Positions 9,979 through 19,514 of a DNA stretch of 64,000 nt are shown here, piece by piece. The notes under the pieces are model-generated. The model searched no databases and had not been told where the DNA came from. It was given only the letters and a program-made list of their open reading frames with translations. The DNA comes from Trichomonas vaginalis G3 (taxonomy: Eukaryota; Parabasalia; Trichomonadida; Trichomonadidae), in NCBI RefSeq assembly GCF_026262505.1, contig NC_067204.1, positions 17,958,165 through 18,022,164 on the forward strand, in the 5' to 3' direction. Numbering within the stretch: the first letter of the stretch is position 1; every line of letters starts with the position of its first letter. Made by a program: the position numbers and the translations under genes.

Positions 9979-10698
9979 GACCAAGACAGTGCATACCTCA
10001 GCAATGAAATCACAGAATTTCTCATTAAGCATAACATAACTCACTACACTACTGAAGACCATAACCATAACATACTCGGCATCATAAACCGCTTCATAAG
10101 AACGCTCAGAGATTTAAACCAAGAGCGAGACTTTACCGAAGAAACAATGAAACATTTTCTCGAAGTATATAATTCCTCAACACATTCTACAACAGGGCAT
10201 ACACCAAATTCAATGACACAACAACAAGAAGAAAAGTATATACAAAAGAAACGAAGCCAAACACAAAATATCAGAAATTCAACACAATTTACCCTCATTC
10301 CTGGTACAAAAGTTCGTGTAGTTCTTGATGACAAACCGTTGACAAAGAAACGTTTAAGGTTAAGTAGAAACTATTATATCGTAGACTCTACGCAAGGTAA
10401 TGGATATCTTATAAAAGCTGCCGACGACTCTATTGCGTTTTACCCTCGTCACAAATTAGTCGAAAGTAGTAATGGCAAACTTGCTGAAACCATTGACGAA
10501 GCAAAGCGAGGAGTGGTTATTGAAATACTTGGCTACAACATAAACGATGACACTTATAAAGTAAGATATGAAGGAGGCGTTGAAGATGTTATACCATCTA
10601 AGAACTTGAGAGAGTCGAAGCCAACACATCTGGGAGCATTAGAGCGGGAGTACTGGAAAGACAAAAATAAGCCAGAAAGAATAAGAAAATTCTTCTAA
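9979..10698 (+). CDS. Maverick B integrase, C-terminal part
   Basis: This is the retroviral-type (rve, DDE) integrase used by Mavericks, seen only from the gap onward. The first visible residues, DQDSAYLS, fit the second catalytic Asp region of the core. A conserved Glu region is not obvious. STTGHTPNSM follows, as is usual after the core. The last 120 residues, with two short beta-rich blocks (RGVVIEILGYN, YKVRYEGGVEDVIPSKNLR), resemble the chromo/SH3-like tail of Maverick integrases. An open frame runs from the left through the N run, but it is not supported before 9979. Confidence 0.8.
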   Translation, partial: DQDSAYLSNEITEFLIKHNITHYTTEDHNHNILGIINRFIRTLRDLNQERDFTEETMKHFLEVYNSSTHSTTGHTPNSMTQQQEEKYIQKKRSQTQNIRNSTQFTLIPGTKVRVVLDDKPLTKKRLRLSRNYYIVDSTQGNGYLIKAADDSIAFYPRHKLVESSNGKLAETIDEAKRGVVIEILGYNINDDTYKVRYEGGVEDVIPSKNLRESKPTHLGALEREYWKDKNKPERIRKFF

Positions 10699-10773
10699 AC
10701 TTTTTCATTAGATGTAAATCAGACATGAATGAGAACAGTCATGATATCATTAATGGTACCATTTATTTTAACA

Positions 10774-10806
10774 TAAAGACGCAAAGCGGCGAGGACGAAG
10801 TCCATG
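10774..10806. repeat. GC-rich double-hairpin element 1 (intergenic)
   Basis: Two short hairpins lie back to back in AT-rich DNA: CGC-AAA-GCG, then GGAC-GAA-GTCC, followed by ATG. It sits between the integrase stop and the KilA-N gene. The same layout recurs at 11697, 14572, 33461 and elsewhere with other stem sequences. Confidence 0.7.
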
Positions 10807-10823
10807 ACCAAAAATAATGTTTA

Positions 10824-10857
10824 GGGTAGAAGGTTAGATCTAACCTCATTTCTACCC
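10824..10857. terminator. AGATCT-centred palindrome after integrase
   Basis: Arms GGGTAGAAGGTTAGA and TCTAACC..TTCTACCC pair around AGATCT. Similar palindromes follow other Maverick genes at 11663, 12760, 13796, 22341 and 32805. A role in transcript ending is inferred from position only. Confidence 0.45.
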
Positions 10858-10888
10858 TCATTTCTACCCTCACGAATTTTCATGAATT

Positions 10889-10956
10889 CCTTAAGATAGA
10901 AAAAATAACGCTAATTTTTTTCTAACAAATTTTTTATTTTGTATGTAAGAACAGTA
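10889..10956 (+). promoter_or_regulatory. Shared upstream motif, copy 1
   Basis: It contains ATAACGCTAATTTTTTTCTA followed by an A/T tract and TGTAAGAACAGTA directly before the ATG. Almost the same block lies before the genes at 11815, 12905 and 14409, so it is probably the promoter or leader of this gene group. Confidence 0.65.
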
Positions 10957-11619
10957 ATGTCAGTCGAAGCAAAAACGTTCACGAACAAATCTAATGGCGA
11001 AACATTCACAAAAGGCACTTATAACGGTATTGAAGTCTTACGTAGAGACAAGGATGGTTACATTAATGCAACAAATATGTGTCAGCAGTTTAGGAAAGAC
11101 TTTAGAAAGTTGTTGGAAAATAAGTCCTGGGAAGAGTATTATAAGGCGTTTTGTGAAGAATATAGCAACCGCCGGAATACAGACGGTTGGTTTTTATACA
11201 AAATTCATGCAGGAATTCCTGATGAAATCAAACAGGTTAGAGGAACGTATGTAGACCCAAGACTTATAAACTATATAGCAATGTGGGCTTCTCCAAAATA
11301 TTGCATAGCAGTTGGAAAAATTATGGACTCCATAGACAAGAAAGTTCATGAGAAATTAGATGAAGAAGAACTTGAAGATACAGTAGAGAATGCTAAACCT
11401 TTGTTCGAACAAGAAGTTAGAAAAATGCGCGAAAAACAATTAGAACATGAACGTGAGATATGTTATGGTTATAGAGATTCTCCATACGAACTAGACCAAT
11501 GGGAACAAGAAGATTTAAAGAGAGAATTTAGAGAATATGAACTCGCTAAGATAGCATTAGAAGCTGCAGAAAAGAAGTTAAAAGTTTGGGGTCGTTTTGT
11601 ACAAAAATATTGTGAGTAA
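10957..11619 (+). CDS. KilA-N domain protein 1 of Maverick B
   Basis: The frame has 220 residues from the ATG at 10957, chosen because the shared leader ends there. Residues 10-125 carry the KilA-N pattern: YNGIEVLRRDKDGYINATNMC, a Lys-rich helix, then RGTYVDPRLINYIAMWASPKY. KilA-N is a DNA-binding domain common in large DNA viruses, phages and some Mavericks. The rest (about 130-220) is a charged helical, probably coiled-coil tail. It is the first of a row of plus-strand genes that share an upstream motif. The role is probably DNA binding or regulation within the element; the target is unknown. Confidence 0.85.
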   Translation: MSVEAKTFTNKSNGETFTKGTYNGIEVLRRDKDGYINATNMCQQFRKDFRKLLENKSWEEYYKAFCEEYSNRRNTDGWFLYKIHAGIPDEIKQVRGTYVDPRLINYIAMWASPKYCIAVGKIMDSIDKKVHEKLDEEELEDTVENAKPLFEQEVRKMREKQLEHEREICYGYRDSPYELDQWEQEDLKREFREYELAKIALEAAEKKLKVWGRFVQKYCE

Positions 11620-11662
11620 ATGAACCATTTATTTTGTCATAAACGACCAAAAATAATGTTTA

Positions 11663-11696
11663 GGGTAGATGGTTAGATCTACCCTCATTTCTATCC
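11663..11696. terminator. AGATCT-centred palindrome after KilA-N gene 1
   Basis: It reads GGGTAGATGGTTAGATCTAC and then CCTCATTTCTATCC. It is the same type as at 10824 and lies 43 bases after the stop codon. The right arm is less regular here. Confidence 0.42.
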
Positions 11697-11732
11697 TAGC
11701 CGCTTTGCGGCTCTGACCCTTTGGGTCTCATG
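11697..11732. repeat. GC-rich double-hairpin element 2 (intergenic)
   Basis: Hairpins AGCCGC-TTT-GCGGCT and GACCC-TTT-GGGTC follow each other. The order and spacing match element 1, but the stems differ in sequence while still pairing. It joins directly to the palindrome on its left. Confidence 0.75.
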
Positions 11733-11744
11733 AATTTTCATGAA

Positions 11745-11814
11745 TTTCCTTAAGATAGGAAAAAATAACGCTAATTTTTTTCTAAGAAAATTTTTATCTT
11801 CTTGTATAAAAGAT
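11745..11814 (+). promoter_or_regulatory. Shared upstream motif, copy 2
   Basis: CCTTAAGATAGGAAAAAATA, then ACGCTAATTTTTTTCTAAGA and an AT tract, ending directly before the ATG at 11815. It is close to copy 1, including the CCTTAAGATAG start. Confidence 0.65.
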
Positions 11815-12752
11815 ATGATTTCAACAATCGGCACAACAACAATTCAAACAACTTCACCAAACTCGTTAGTCATGAATCCAACATCTATGTTAGTAGAAAT
11901 GAAAAGCTTCATTCCTTCTTCATATACTTTTGAAACAGAAATCCAGAAGATAAAGCAAGAACTTTTAACAAGTAATTTAGACTGTACCGCACAGGATGAA
12001 GAAAATGAACAGTATCTTTATGAAATGCAGGATATTATTGACCATTTACCCAAATTGCCTGAAATCCAACAACAAAAGCTCACTATTCCTGAGTTCGATG
12101 AAATAGAAGTGAAACCAACTGACTCAGTAGAAATAAAGAAGTTCATACGTAAAGTAAACTATGAGTTTCTAGATATCATTGCAACCATAAAGTTATGGAC
12201 AAAGATTGCGACATGGTATATAAGAACATCTCTGACATATATAAATCGGTGGAGTTTAAGACATACGACAACTTTGTTTCATTAGTTGCAAAATGTGTAT
12301 GGCAGATAAGAGATAAAGATAGAAGAGGTAAGGTATGGAATGAACAGATAAAACCAACTGCTTCAGATTTAAAGAAAACCATTGACGCCTTGGTTGTTTT
12401 AGCAGGTAAGGTTTCAGAATATAACGCAAAAACGATGCCGCAATGTTCAAAATGTAAGGCAGCAATGAGGAAATATAACTACTCCGTCAAAGAGATAGAA
12501 CGTATGAGAAACGACTATGCAGACTTAAAGAAAGAAGCAGAAAAGCCGGCAGAAAATAAAATGGACATGTTAGAATTTCTGAACAAAAACTATCCAACTG
12601 CTGACGATTTCCTTCTATCTGACGTCAAGAAGAAGTATAAAGAAACTTTCGGCATTGTTAAAACTTTTGATATATTAACTGAAGAAATAGAAGCTACAAA
12701 ACTGTTTAGAATCTCACGAATTCATAACGTTTACCATGTAAAACGGTTATAA
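11815..12752 (+). pseudogene. Maverick B unknown gene, broken (about one break)
   Basis: The gene lies in the KilA-N block and begins at the ATG at 11815, after the shared leader. The N-terminal part is Thr/Ser rich, then acidic and helical. The second half is Lys-rich and helical, with a CSKC pair that could belong to a small metal site, and ends DILTEEIEATKLFRISRI. No known domain is recognised. The strand, leader and spacing match the KilA-N genes on both sides. About one break separates two readable parts. Confidence 0.55.
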
Positions 12753-12759
12753 ATAATGA

Positions 12760-12793
12760 GGGTAGAAATGAGGGTAGATCTAACCTTCTACCC
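12760..12793. terminator. AGATCT-centred palindrome
   Basis: GGGTAGAAATGAGGGTAGAT and CTAACCTTCTACCC lie 8 bases after the stop at 12752. It is the mirrored form of the palindrome at 10824. Confidence 0.45.
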
Positions 12794-12833
12794 TAAACAT
12801 TATTTTTGCTGAAAAATGACCAAATTTCATGAA

Positions 12834-12904
12834 TTTCATTAGTTAGAAAAATAACGCTAATTTTTTTCTAAGAAAATTTTTTATCTTGTATGTAAGAAAC
12901 AGTA
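12834..12904 (+). promoter_or_regulatory. Shared upstream motif, copy 3
   Basis: AATAACGCTAATTTTTTTCT followed by the A/T tract and TGTAAGAAACAGTA before the ATG at 12905. Its last 14 bases are almost the same as in copy 1. Confidence 0.65.
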
Positions 12905-13729
12905 ATGACAACATCAGAGAACACAACAATTGCTATCGTTCATGAAGCCATAAATGAAGAATATGAATACATACAGTATAACAAACAGTTACGTCTCATT
13001 CGTTCAGTCAAAGACGATATGTATCAAATGCAAAGTATAATGAATGCTCTTTGTTCTACAAAGCAAGCATATCATTGGTTTGAAAACCAACAGACAAAAG
13101 AACTTTTAGAAGAATTTCCTCATATGATTGCTTCCCTCGGAAAACCGGGAAGAGATTCCGTACGAAAATCGCAAGAATTTGGCACCTGGTTTGAAAGGTT
13201 ATTATATTCATAGACTTTTAGTAAATGCTGTAGCAATGTGGGCTTCACCTCGTTATGCTTGTTATATTTTCATGATGTTAGATGAACTATATAAAGCAGA
13301 ACGTGGAGATTGGAAAAGAAACTTCATGCAAAAGATGAAGTCATTGAATCCAAAGACAAAAGCATACAGAAAAGAATACCGCGTTCGGTACCAAAAGGTA
13401 AGGAAAAGAGTTATAAGTATATGATATATACCGAAGAGTTGGAGAAAGAAGAAGATAAAGATATGGTTATGTTGCATTTAGTCAGAAGAAACAACAAGAG
13501 CTTTTATGACTTAGCTAAAATATATAAATCTGACAGAAACTGGTTCTATCGTGAAAACTTACCGATTTCAATGACACCGAATGAGCAAATAAAGGAAATT
13601 GTCAAAAATACTCTTCCTCAAACACACTATGACATCAAAGGTTGCACAATACTTACATTCAAAGAAGACTTAACATTACTGAAGGAAAAAATAACAGAAT
13701 ATTTCGATATCTTCAAAGAGGAAGAATGA
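12905..13729 (+). pseudogene. KilA-N-type gene 2 of Maverick B, broken (about two breaks)
   Basis: Readable pieces share features with KilA-N protein 1, notably a LLVNAVAMWASPRY block matching INYIAMWASPKY, followed by a helical tail. The start at 12905 follows the shared leader. The C-terminal piece reads MVMLHLVRRNNKSFYDLAKIY and ends FDIFKEEE. About two breaks are present, so it is a fossil gene. It is convergent with the gene at 13845-14318. Confidence 0.6.
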
Positions 13730-13795
13730 AGTCACGACAACATTAACGAAGAAGTCACGACAACATTAACGAAGAGAGAATGAGGTGAAAAAAGA

Positions 13796-13828
13796 GGTGA
13801 AAAACGGGTGAGATCTCACCTCTTCACC
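13796..13828. terminator. AGATCT-centred palindrome between convergent genes
   Basis: GGTGAGATCTCACC at 13807-13820 is a perfect 14-base palindrome, with outer GGTGAA and TTCACC arms. It lies between the 3' ends of two convergent genes. A short tandem repeat, GAAGTCACGACAACATTAAC, occurs twice just before it (13727-13767). Confidence 0.5.
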
Positions 13829-13844
13829 AAAAATATATTTTTGC

Positions 13845-14318
13845 TTAAATAGCTTCAGGGTCTATTTCTTCAACCATTTCACTTCCTTCGTCAATGTCAA
13901 TAGAAGCTTCTTCAACCTTTGGTAAGAATTTCTGTATAACATCTTTGTTCGTTATTGTCTTCAGAGATGAAGGATAATATTTCACATTTGTTTCACCCTT
14001 CTTATATTCTTTCTGTTCGGAAAGATTCATAGCAATACTGAAGAAGTCAACGTTAGAGTTCTTTATAACAGTATAATGAGTATCTTTGACATTCACGAAG
14101 AAACTCTTTTGTTTCAAAACTACTGCTAACTCTTGTGAAGTATAACGTTTGCGGTCAATGACGATAGCTAATGGTCTGACATACTGACCAAACTTAGATT
14201 CTTTCACAAACTTCTTGTTAAAGATAACATTAACATTTGAAGCATTATTGAACTCATTCTTGATGGCAGTAGCGAGAGCATTGTATGAAAAGAACTTGCA
14301 ATCTTGCATGTGTTTCAT
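13845..14318 (-). CDS. Unknown Maverick B protein, 157 residues
   Basis: An open frame from the ATG at 14318. It is mixed alpha/beta, with a basic middle (VIDRKRYTSQELAVVLKQKS) and a very acidic end (EEASIDIDEGSEMVEEIDPEAI). No family recognised. It is the only minus-strand gene in the KilA-N/polymerase block and is divergent from the polymerase gene, with about 90 bases between the two ATGs that include a copy of the shared upstream motif. Confidence 0.65.
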   Translation of the reverse strand: MKHMQDCKFFSYNALATAIKNEFNNASNVNVIFNKKFVKESKFGQYVRPLAIVIDRKRYTSQELAVVLKQKSFFVNVKDTHYTVIKNSNVDFFSIAMNLSEQKEYKKGETNVKYYPSSLKTITNKDVIQKFLPKVEEASIDIDEGSEMVEEIDPEAI

Positions 14319-14351
14319 TAAAATAAAAAGTTTGAAATATTTTAAAACTAA

Positions 14352-14408
14352 CCTTAAAAAATCTAAGCTAATTTTTTTCTAAGAAAATTTTTTTATTTCC
14401 TACTAAAG
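14352..14408 (+). promoter_or_regulatory. Shared upstream motif, copy 4
   Basis: CTAAGCTAATTTTTTTCTAA followed by GAAAATTTTTTTATTTCC and ACTAAAG before the ATG at 14409. The ACGCTAA core is changed to AAGCTAA; the rest of the block is kept. Confidence 0.6.
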
Positions 14409-17400
14409 ATGTATCGGAAGTTGTCTAAGTTAGAACACTCGGAAATAAAACAACTTCTTAACAGAAGCTAACATAGAAGTAGCAAAACATTACGCAACAA
14501 ACAAAAAAGCACTCGCTGACATCCTCAATGACTACAATGGTGCAATAAGTTATGATAGAATTCATGAGTTCATAAAGCCGCAACGCGGCGAGGACGAAGT
14601 CCATGCAAGAGCATTTCCTTTAAATGACGTTGCTATTGACTTATATCATAGACGTTCAGTACCTCATGAAGTAAGAAGAGAAATGTTTGACATAACAAAT
14701 GCAAACGTTGGTGAAACAAGAAGAAGAGACGACACACTGAAACAACAGAGAAGAGAGATGTTTAAGAGCGCTATAGAACAAGTTCGCAAAGCTAACGATG
14801 TCATTCGTTCCATTGACGACAAACCAAAAGAAGGTGAGAGATGGTTAAAGAAAGATGAAGAGAATAGGAAGAGGAATGTGAAGTCAGGCAATAGACTCAT
14901 TGACTTTAACATCGAAGCTTTAGATGAACCAAACAGAGACTACTTACACAAACATTTCGGTAAGGTTTTCATGAGACTCTTAGAGAAGATTAAAATAAAC
15001 TCACAACAAAGATGGATGGTATGTTATAAACTTGGTGGAAAGTATGAATGTTCTACGTTAAACCTCAATAATATTGGAACATTACTACATCAGCTCTTGA
15101 AGGAGAACTTTATATCAGAGATAGAAGCAAATGCTGCAGGTATTGTTGAAATGCACTATGACTTCTTCTTGACAAACATAAAGAATCTTACTGAAATAAA
15201 GATGTATGATTTAACTGAATATGAAGGCTTAACGATGTCAGATGTTAAGAAAGGAAAGCCAAGAAGCGACCATATAGAGATGAAAGCACACTGACAAATG
15301 ACCAGAAAGCCATTTTGGAAGCTCTTAAGCAAACAGGAAACCCAGCACTTATAGAAAGCTTTTGGAAAGATAATGGTGAAAAGAAGTTTTATAAGAAGAG
15401 AAGCGGTCAGTTCTGGAAGTATCTTTGCACATTACCTATAAATCTTGAACGCTACCAAATCTTCAATGAACTGAACAAAAGAACTGCAGCACTTATGACA
15501 GAAGACAATTGTTTCGTTTATGCTTGCATTCAGGCTGGAGTAAATGAAGAAACTATTGACCACATGAGAGAAGTCATTCGTGTTAGAGACTTTCCTCAAA
15601 GTAAAGTACAAGAAATTTCTGACGCAACAGGTATAGCATTTAATGTTACCATTGGTTATTTCGACAACTCCAAAGATAACAGAATAATTCACTACATACC
15701 AAAAGAATGTGAAACTGCTCGAACTATTGACTTACTTCTTGTTGAAGACCACTACATGCTAAATGAAAGATTACCAATGACATACTTCATCAGAAATTAC
15801 AGAGAAATCTTGAAGGAGTGTGGTGGAATGAACATTGAGAAACAGATGAAGATTTATACAAAGAGAGAGAACAAATATGTTGTTCGTAATGATAGAACTA
15901 CACCTCTATGGGATGTTATGAAAACATTGTGGGAGTGTAAATATTTCGAACCTATTTCTTATGGAGAACTTTTCACATATACGACTGACTTATATAAACA
16001 GAACCTTGCACCATTTAAAGACTTGTCATATTCTCCAAGTATTGTGTTCGACTGAAGGAGAAAGCAGAGTCAAAAGAAGTAAATAAAGCTAAGTGTAAGT
16101 TCATTCCTGAGCACGTTTTCTTTGCTGACTTTGAGTGCAGTACCGATGGCTTTCATAAAGCTTTTAACATATGTTACGACAGTGAAGATGGTTCAGTGAG
16201 TGAAAGCATTTGGGGTCAGAACTGTGCAACAGAATTTTTGGAACGACTTCCTGACAAGAGTTTAATATATTTCCATAACCTCAGTTATGATATAAACTTC
16301 ATCTTAAGACACATGACAGAAGTGAAAGGAACTCCCATCATTAAAGGTTCACGAACAATGCAAATAACTGGCTTATATAAAGGAAGGGCAATTATTATAA
16401 AAGACTCTTACAGTGTTATAAATAAGAAGCTTAAACTATTTCCTGCTATGTTTAACTTACAAACAGGACCGAAAGAAGTATTTCCTTACAACTACTACAG
16501 CAGTACTTTGTTAGCAAATGACAACAGAACTGGTGTCATTTCTGAAGCATGTAAGTTTATCCAGGGATGCAGATACATTCATGAAAAACATAGATTCCAT
16601 CAAAGGTTGCAGAATAGATGAGAACCACTTCGACTTAGAAAAGTATAGCACATTTATTGCAAACAAGATGTAAGAATTTTAAGAGAAGGTTTTGTTAAGT
16701 TCCGCAATGACATATTGAAAGAGTTTGATTTAAACGTATATGACTACGTTAGTATTTGTTCAATTGCTAACAAATTGTTTGAGAACAGAGTGTACTTCCC
16801 GAATGGAAATTTATATGACCTCTCAAATAAACCAAGAGAATTTATTTCACGCTGTATTCAAGGTGGAAGATGTATGCTGTCAGATAACATGAAACAAAAG
16901 AGCGAAAAGAAACTCATTGCTGACTTCGACGCTGTTTCATTATATCCATCCGCTATAGCAAGACTTTATACTTTAGAAGGTATTCCAAAGGTTATGAAGA
17001 AAGAAATGTTAAGCACAGAGTATCTCATGAGACATTTATTCGATGACGACCAAAAGGAACCCATTGGTGAAAAGTTTATGTCCGGCTTCTTTGTTCTCAT
17101 TAAGATAAAGAGATTGGAATACATAGACACTTTCCTTTAATAGTTTGTGACCCTGAACTAAATCCAGAACTTAACGTTCCCAGAAGTTCAAACACTTGCT
17201 GTTTAATGTATGTTGACCATATAACATTACAAGACCTCATAAAATATCAAGGTGTCAAATGTGAAGTGTTGCAAGGATACTATTACGATGGAAACAGAGA
17301 TATTAGAATAAGAGATGAAGTAAAGAAGTTGTTTGAGTTAAGGTTAAAGTATAAGAAAGAAGGAAATCCTTTGCAAGAAAATATAAAGCTCATTTGAACA

Positions 17401-18181
17401 GTATTTATGGCAAAACTATTCTATCTCCTATTGAGTCAAAAATAACCATAGTAAATGACAAAGATGCTATAAGATATGCCATCAGAAACTACAACCATAT
17501 AGTGAAGTTCGAAGGTTTGGATGGTTCAGATAAAACTATTTTCAAGCTAACGAAAAGCATTTGCAGACACTTTAACTTCTGTCCACTTGGTGTTAACATT
17601 CTGTCTATGTCGAAGAGAATAATGTGTGAAGTATTCTGTACTGCTGAAGATATGGGACTTCAAATATTTTACCAGGACTGTGATAGCATGCATATTTTCA
17701 ATGAAGACATACCAAAGCTTGCAGCAGAGTTTAAGAAGAGATACGGTAGAGAACTTATTGGTAAAACATTAGGTCAGTTCCATTCTGACTTCGCAGAAAT
17801 AACACCTGGAAAACAAAGTTTAGCATACAAGTCAATATTTTGTGGAAAGAAGACTTACATAGACTTACTCACTAACGATTTAAATGAAGTTGCATTCCAT
17901 GCACGTTGCAAAGGTGTCAAACAAGACGTCCTTGCTTTAACAGCAAATGAAATGTTCCTGAAGCTATACAATGCTATTACAATGAAGATAAGAACATTCA
18001 CATACCTGTTGGAACATATGACAAAGACTCTGAGTTCAGTTTAATGAAACTTTACAAAGCACTTCATGATGGTCAAGAGATTGGATTTGACTTATGTAAG
18101 TCTTCTAGTCCTTGCTTTGCTGAAAAGTTTAACTTCTCAATAACGACTAAAACAAGCTTTATTCGTAAGTTGAAGTTCTGA
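14409..18181 (+). pseudogene. Maverick B protein-primed DNA polymerase B, broken
   Basis: This is a homologue of the polymerase at 2963-6217, recognisable over its whole length. Family-B motifs are visible: FFADFECSTDG (exonuclease), DFDAVSLYPSAIARLY (A), NSIYGKT (B) and YQDCDSMHIF (C, with Cys in place of the Thr seen in the other copy). The gene has roughly half a dozen or more breaks and is a fossil. A double-hairpin element lies inside its first part. Confidence 0.88.
14572..14604. repeat. GC-rich double-hairpin element 3, inside a reading frame
   Basis: Hairpins GCCGC-AAC-GCGGC and GGAC-GAA-GTCC, then ATG. It is almost the same as element 1, but it lies in the N-terminal part of the polymerase reading frame, where it reads as PQRGEDEVH without stopping the frame. 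Confidence 0.75.
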
Positions 18182-18299
18182 GGTCATTTATTTTTGTCAG
18201 CAATGAGGTCATTTATTTTTGTCAGCAATGAGGTCATGAATGAGGTCATGAATGAGGTCATTTTTTTTGTCAGCAATGAGGTCATGAATGAGGTCATTC
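18181..18299. repeat. GAGGTCAT repeat cluster between convergent genes
   Basis: GAGGTCAT occurs seven times, spaced by TATTTTTGTCAGCAAT or GAAT. It fills the space between the polymerase 3' end and the convergent gene at 18327. Other convergent Maverick B/C gaps hold palindromes instead. Confidence 0.8.
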
Positions 18300-18326
18300 G
18301 TGATAAAAATAAAACTAGCGTAGATT

Positions 18327-19184
18327 TTACAATACTGCGATGGTAGAGTTTAAGAGTTGTGCTTCAATGTAGAGACGGTCCTTATGGTCTGGAGGTAAGA
18401 ACACTGGGCAGTTATGGTCATGAGTGGAGAACATGTCTATCCAAAACTCACGATTGAAGCCAGTTAATTTATAGTATTTAGGGTTAGGAAGTGGTGAAGT
18501 TCGTGTATGACCAATGAACTCGTTTTCAACTCCCTTACTTAAGTTTGAATATAATATAGCTTGCTTTCTATCCCAAATGCCAGGTGTTACAATCTTTGAA
18601 AATTCATTTTTCCTCGGAAGCATTGCATCATAATTGAAAACATTCTTGAAATCATCACTTGGTTCAGAGATTTGAAATCTTATACGTAATGGATTTTCTT
18701 TCTCTTTAGCGACTTCATTGAATGGTGAGAATACAACAAACTGACAGTCATGTGTTCCATCTTCATTTTCATTAAATTCATAATGAAAGTCTATAAGTTG
18801 TGGCTGACTACCTTCTTCTTTCAGTTGTGCAAGAAACTCACGTAAAGGCTGTAAAGTTTGTACTTCAATGTTGAACTTTTTCTCGAACATCTCATTAAAT
18901 GAAATCATACATTGCAACAATGTTGTATCGTCTTTAAAGTATTTGTATATGTGAATGTTTTGGGCGCTTAAAGACTGTTCGTCATTTTCTATCTCGACTT
19001 GAAGTATAAAGTCAACCTTTCTGAAAGCACGTGTTATATACATAGATGTTATGCCAATGTACTTCTCTTCATTTATGTTCACAATCCAGTCTGTTGGAAA
19101 CTTAAACGTTACTCTGTTCCCCTTTATTTTGACGTCAGGGTTTTCACTACTGAATGCAACAGATAAAGGTATTTGTCTATACAT
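18327..19184 (-). CDS. Maverick B protein, possible minor capsid
   Basis: An open 285-residue frame starting MYRQIPLSVAFSSENPD. It is beta-rich, with no membrane segment. The general plan resembles the 293-residue protein at 33600-34481: an early VNINEEKYIGITSMYI / VEYVGGEKAIEIRQV block, FKNVFNYD-type versus FKKIFKYSD blocks, an ILYSNL versus ILCLSN block, and a PKYY/PKHY-LTxF ending. I read both as one diverged family of Maverick structural proteins, perhaps penton or minor capsid. That role is inference from size and position near the capsid gene. Confidence 0.55.
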   Translation of the reverse strand: MYRQIPLSVAFSSENPDVKIKGNRVTFKFPTDWIVNINEEKYIGITSMYITRAFRKVDFILQVEIENDEQSLSAQNIHIYKYFKDDTTLLQCMISFNEMFEKKFNIEVQTLQPLREFLAQLKEEGSQPQLIDFHYEFNENEDGTHDCQFVVFSPFNEVAKEKENPLRIRFQISEPSDDFKNVFNYDAMLPRKNEFSKIVTPGIWDRKQAILYSNLSKGVENEFIGHTRTSPLPNPKYYKLTGFNREFWIDMFSTHDHNCPVFLPPDHKDRLYIEAQLLNSTIAVL

Positions 19185-19208
19185 TTAATTCGGATAAAAA
19201 TAAACCAT

Positions 19209-19469
19209 TTACTCTTTCTTTGCTTCAGCTTCTTTAGCTTTTGCTTCAGCTTCTTCTCTAGCTTTCTTCGCCAGCAAACGTGGGTTCTTTTGTCTTCCAG
19301 CAGCTAATGCAGCAAGTTGTTTTTCACTAAGTTTTCTCTTTGGTCTCTCTGGCTTTTGTTCTTGTTTTTGTTCCTTCAGTTCGGATAAAATTTGCTCGCG
19401 AATTTCTTTCTTCAATGCTTCAACATCTATGACCCCTTGGGTCTTGTCCGTAGGGCTTGTCTGAGTCAT
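19209..19469 (-). CDS. Small basic Maverick protein (KPKRKLSEKQLAAL homologue)
   Basis: The frame has 86 residues. RPKRKLSEKQLAALAAGRQK is followed by NPRLLAKKAREEAEAKAKE. It is homologous to the gene at 2731-2958. Here too it is divergent from a GIQHP-type gene with a short gap. The N-terminal TSPTDKTQGV segment is encoded by a double-hairpin-like sequence (19430-19460), which makes this copy longer than the one in Maverick A. Confidence 0.75.
   Translation of the reverse strand: MTQTSPTDKTQGVIDVEALKKEIREQILSELKEQKQEQKPERPKRKLSEKQLAALAAGRQKNPRLLAKKAREEAEAKAKEAEAKKE
19430..19460. repeat. Double-hairpin-like element 4, inside a reading frame
   Basis: GACCCCTTGGGTC forms one hairpin; TTGTCCGTAGGGCTTGTC next to it is a weaker second one. 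It encodes the N-terminal end of the small basic protein and is missing from the Maverick A homologue. Confidence 0.5.
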
Positions 19470-19514
19470 TTGACTGCGGATAAAAATCTAACTTAAAACT
19501 TTAACCGATGTAAA

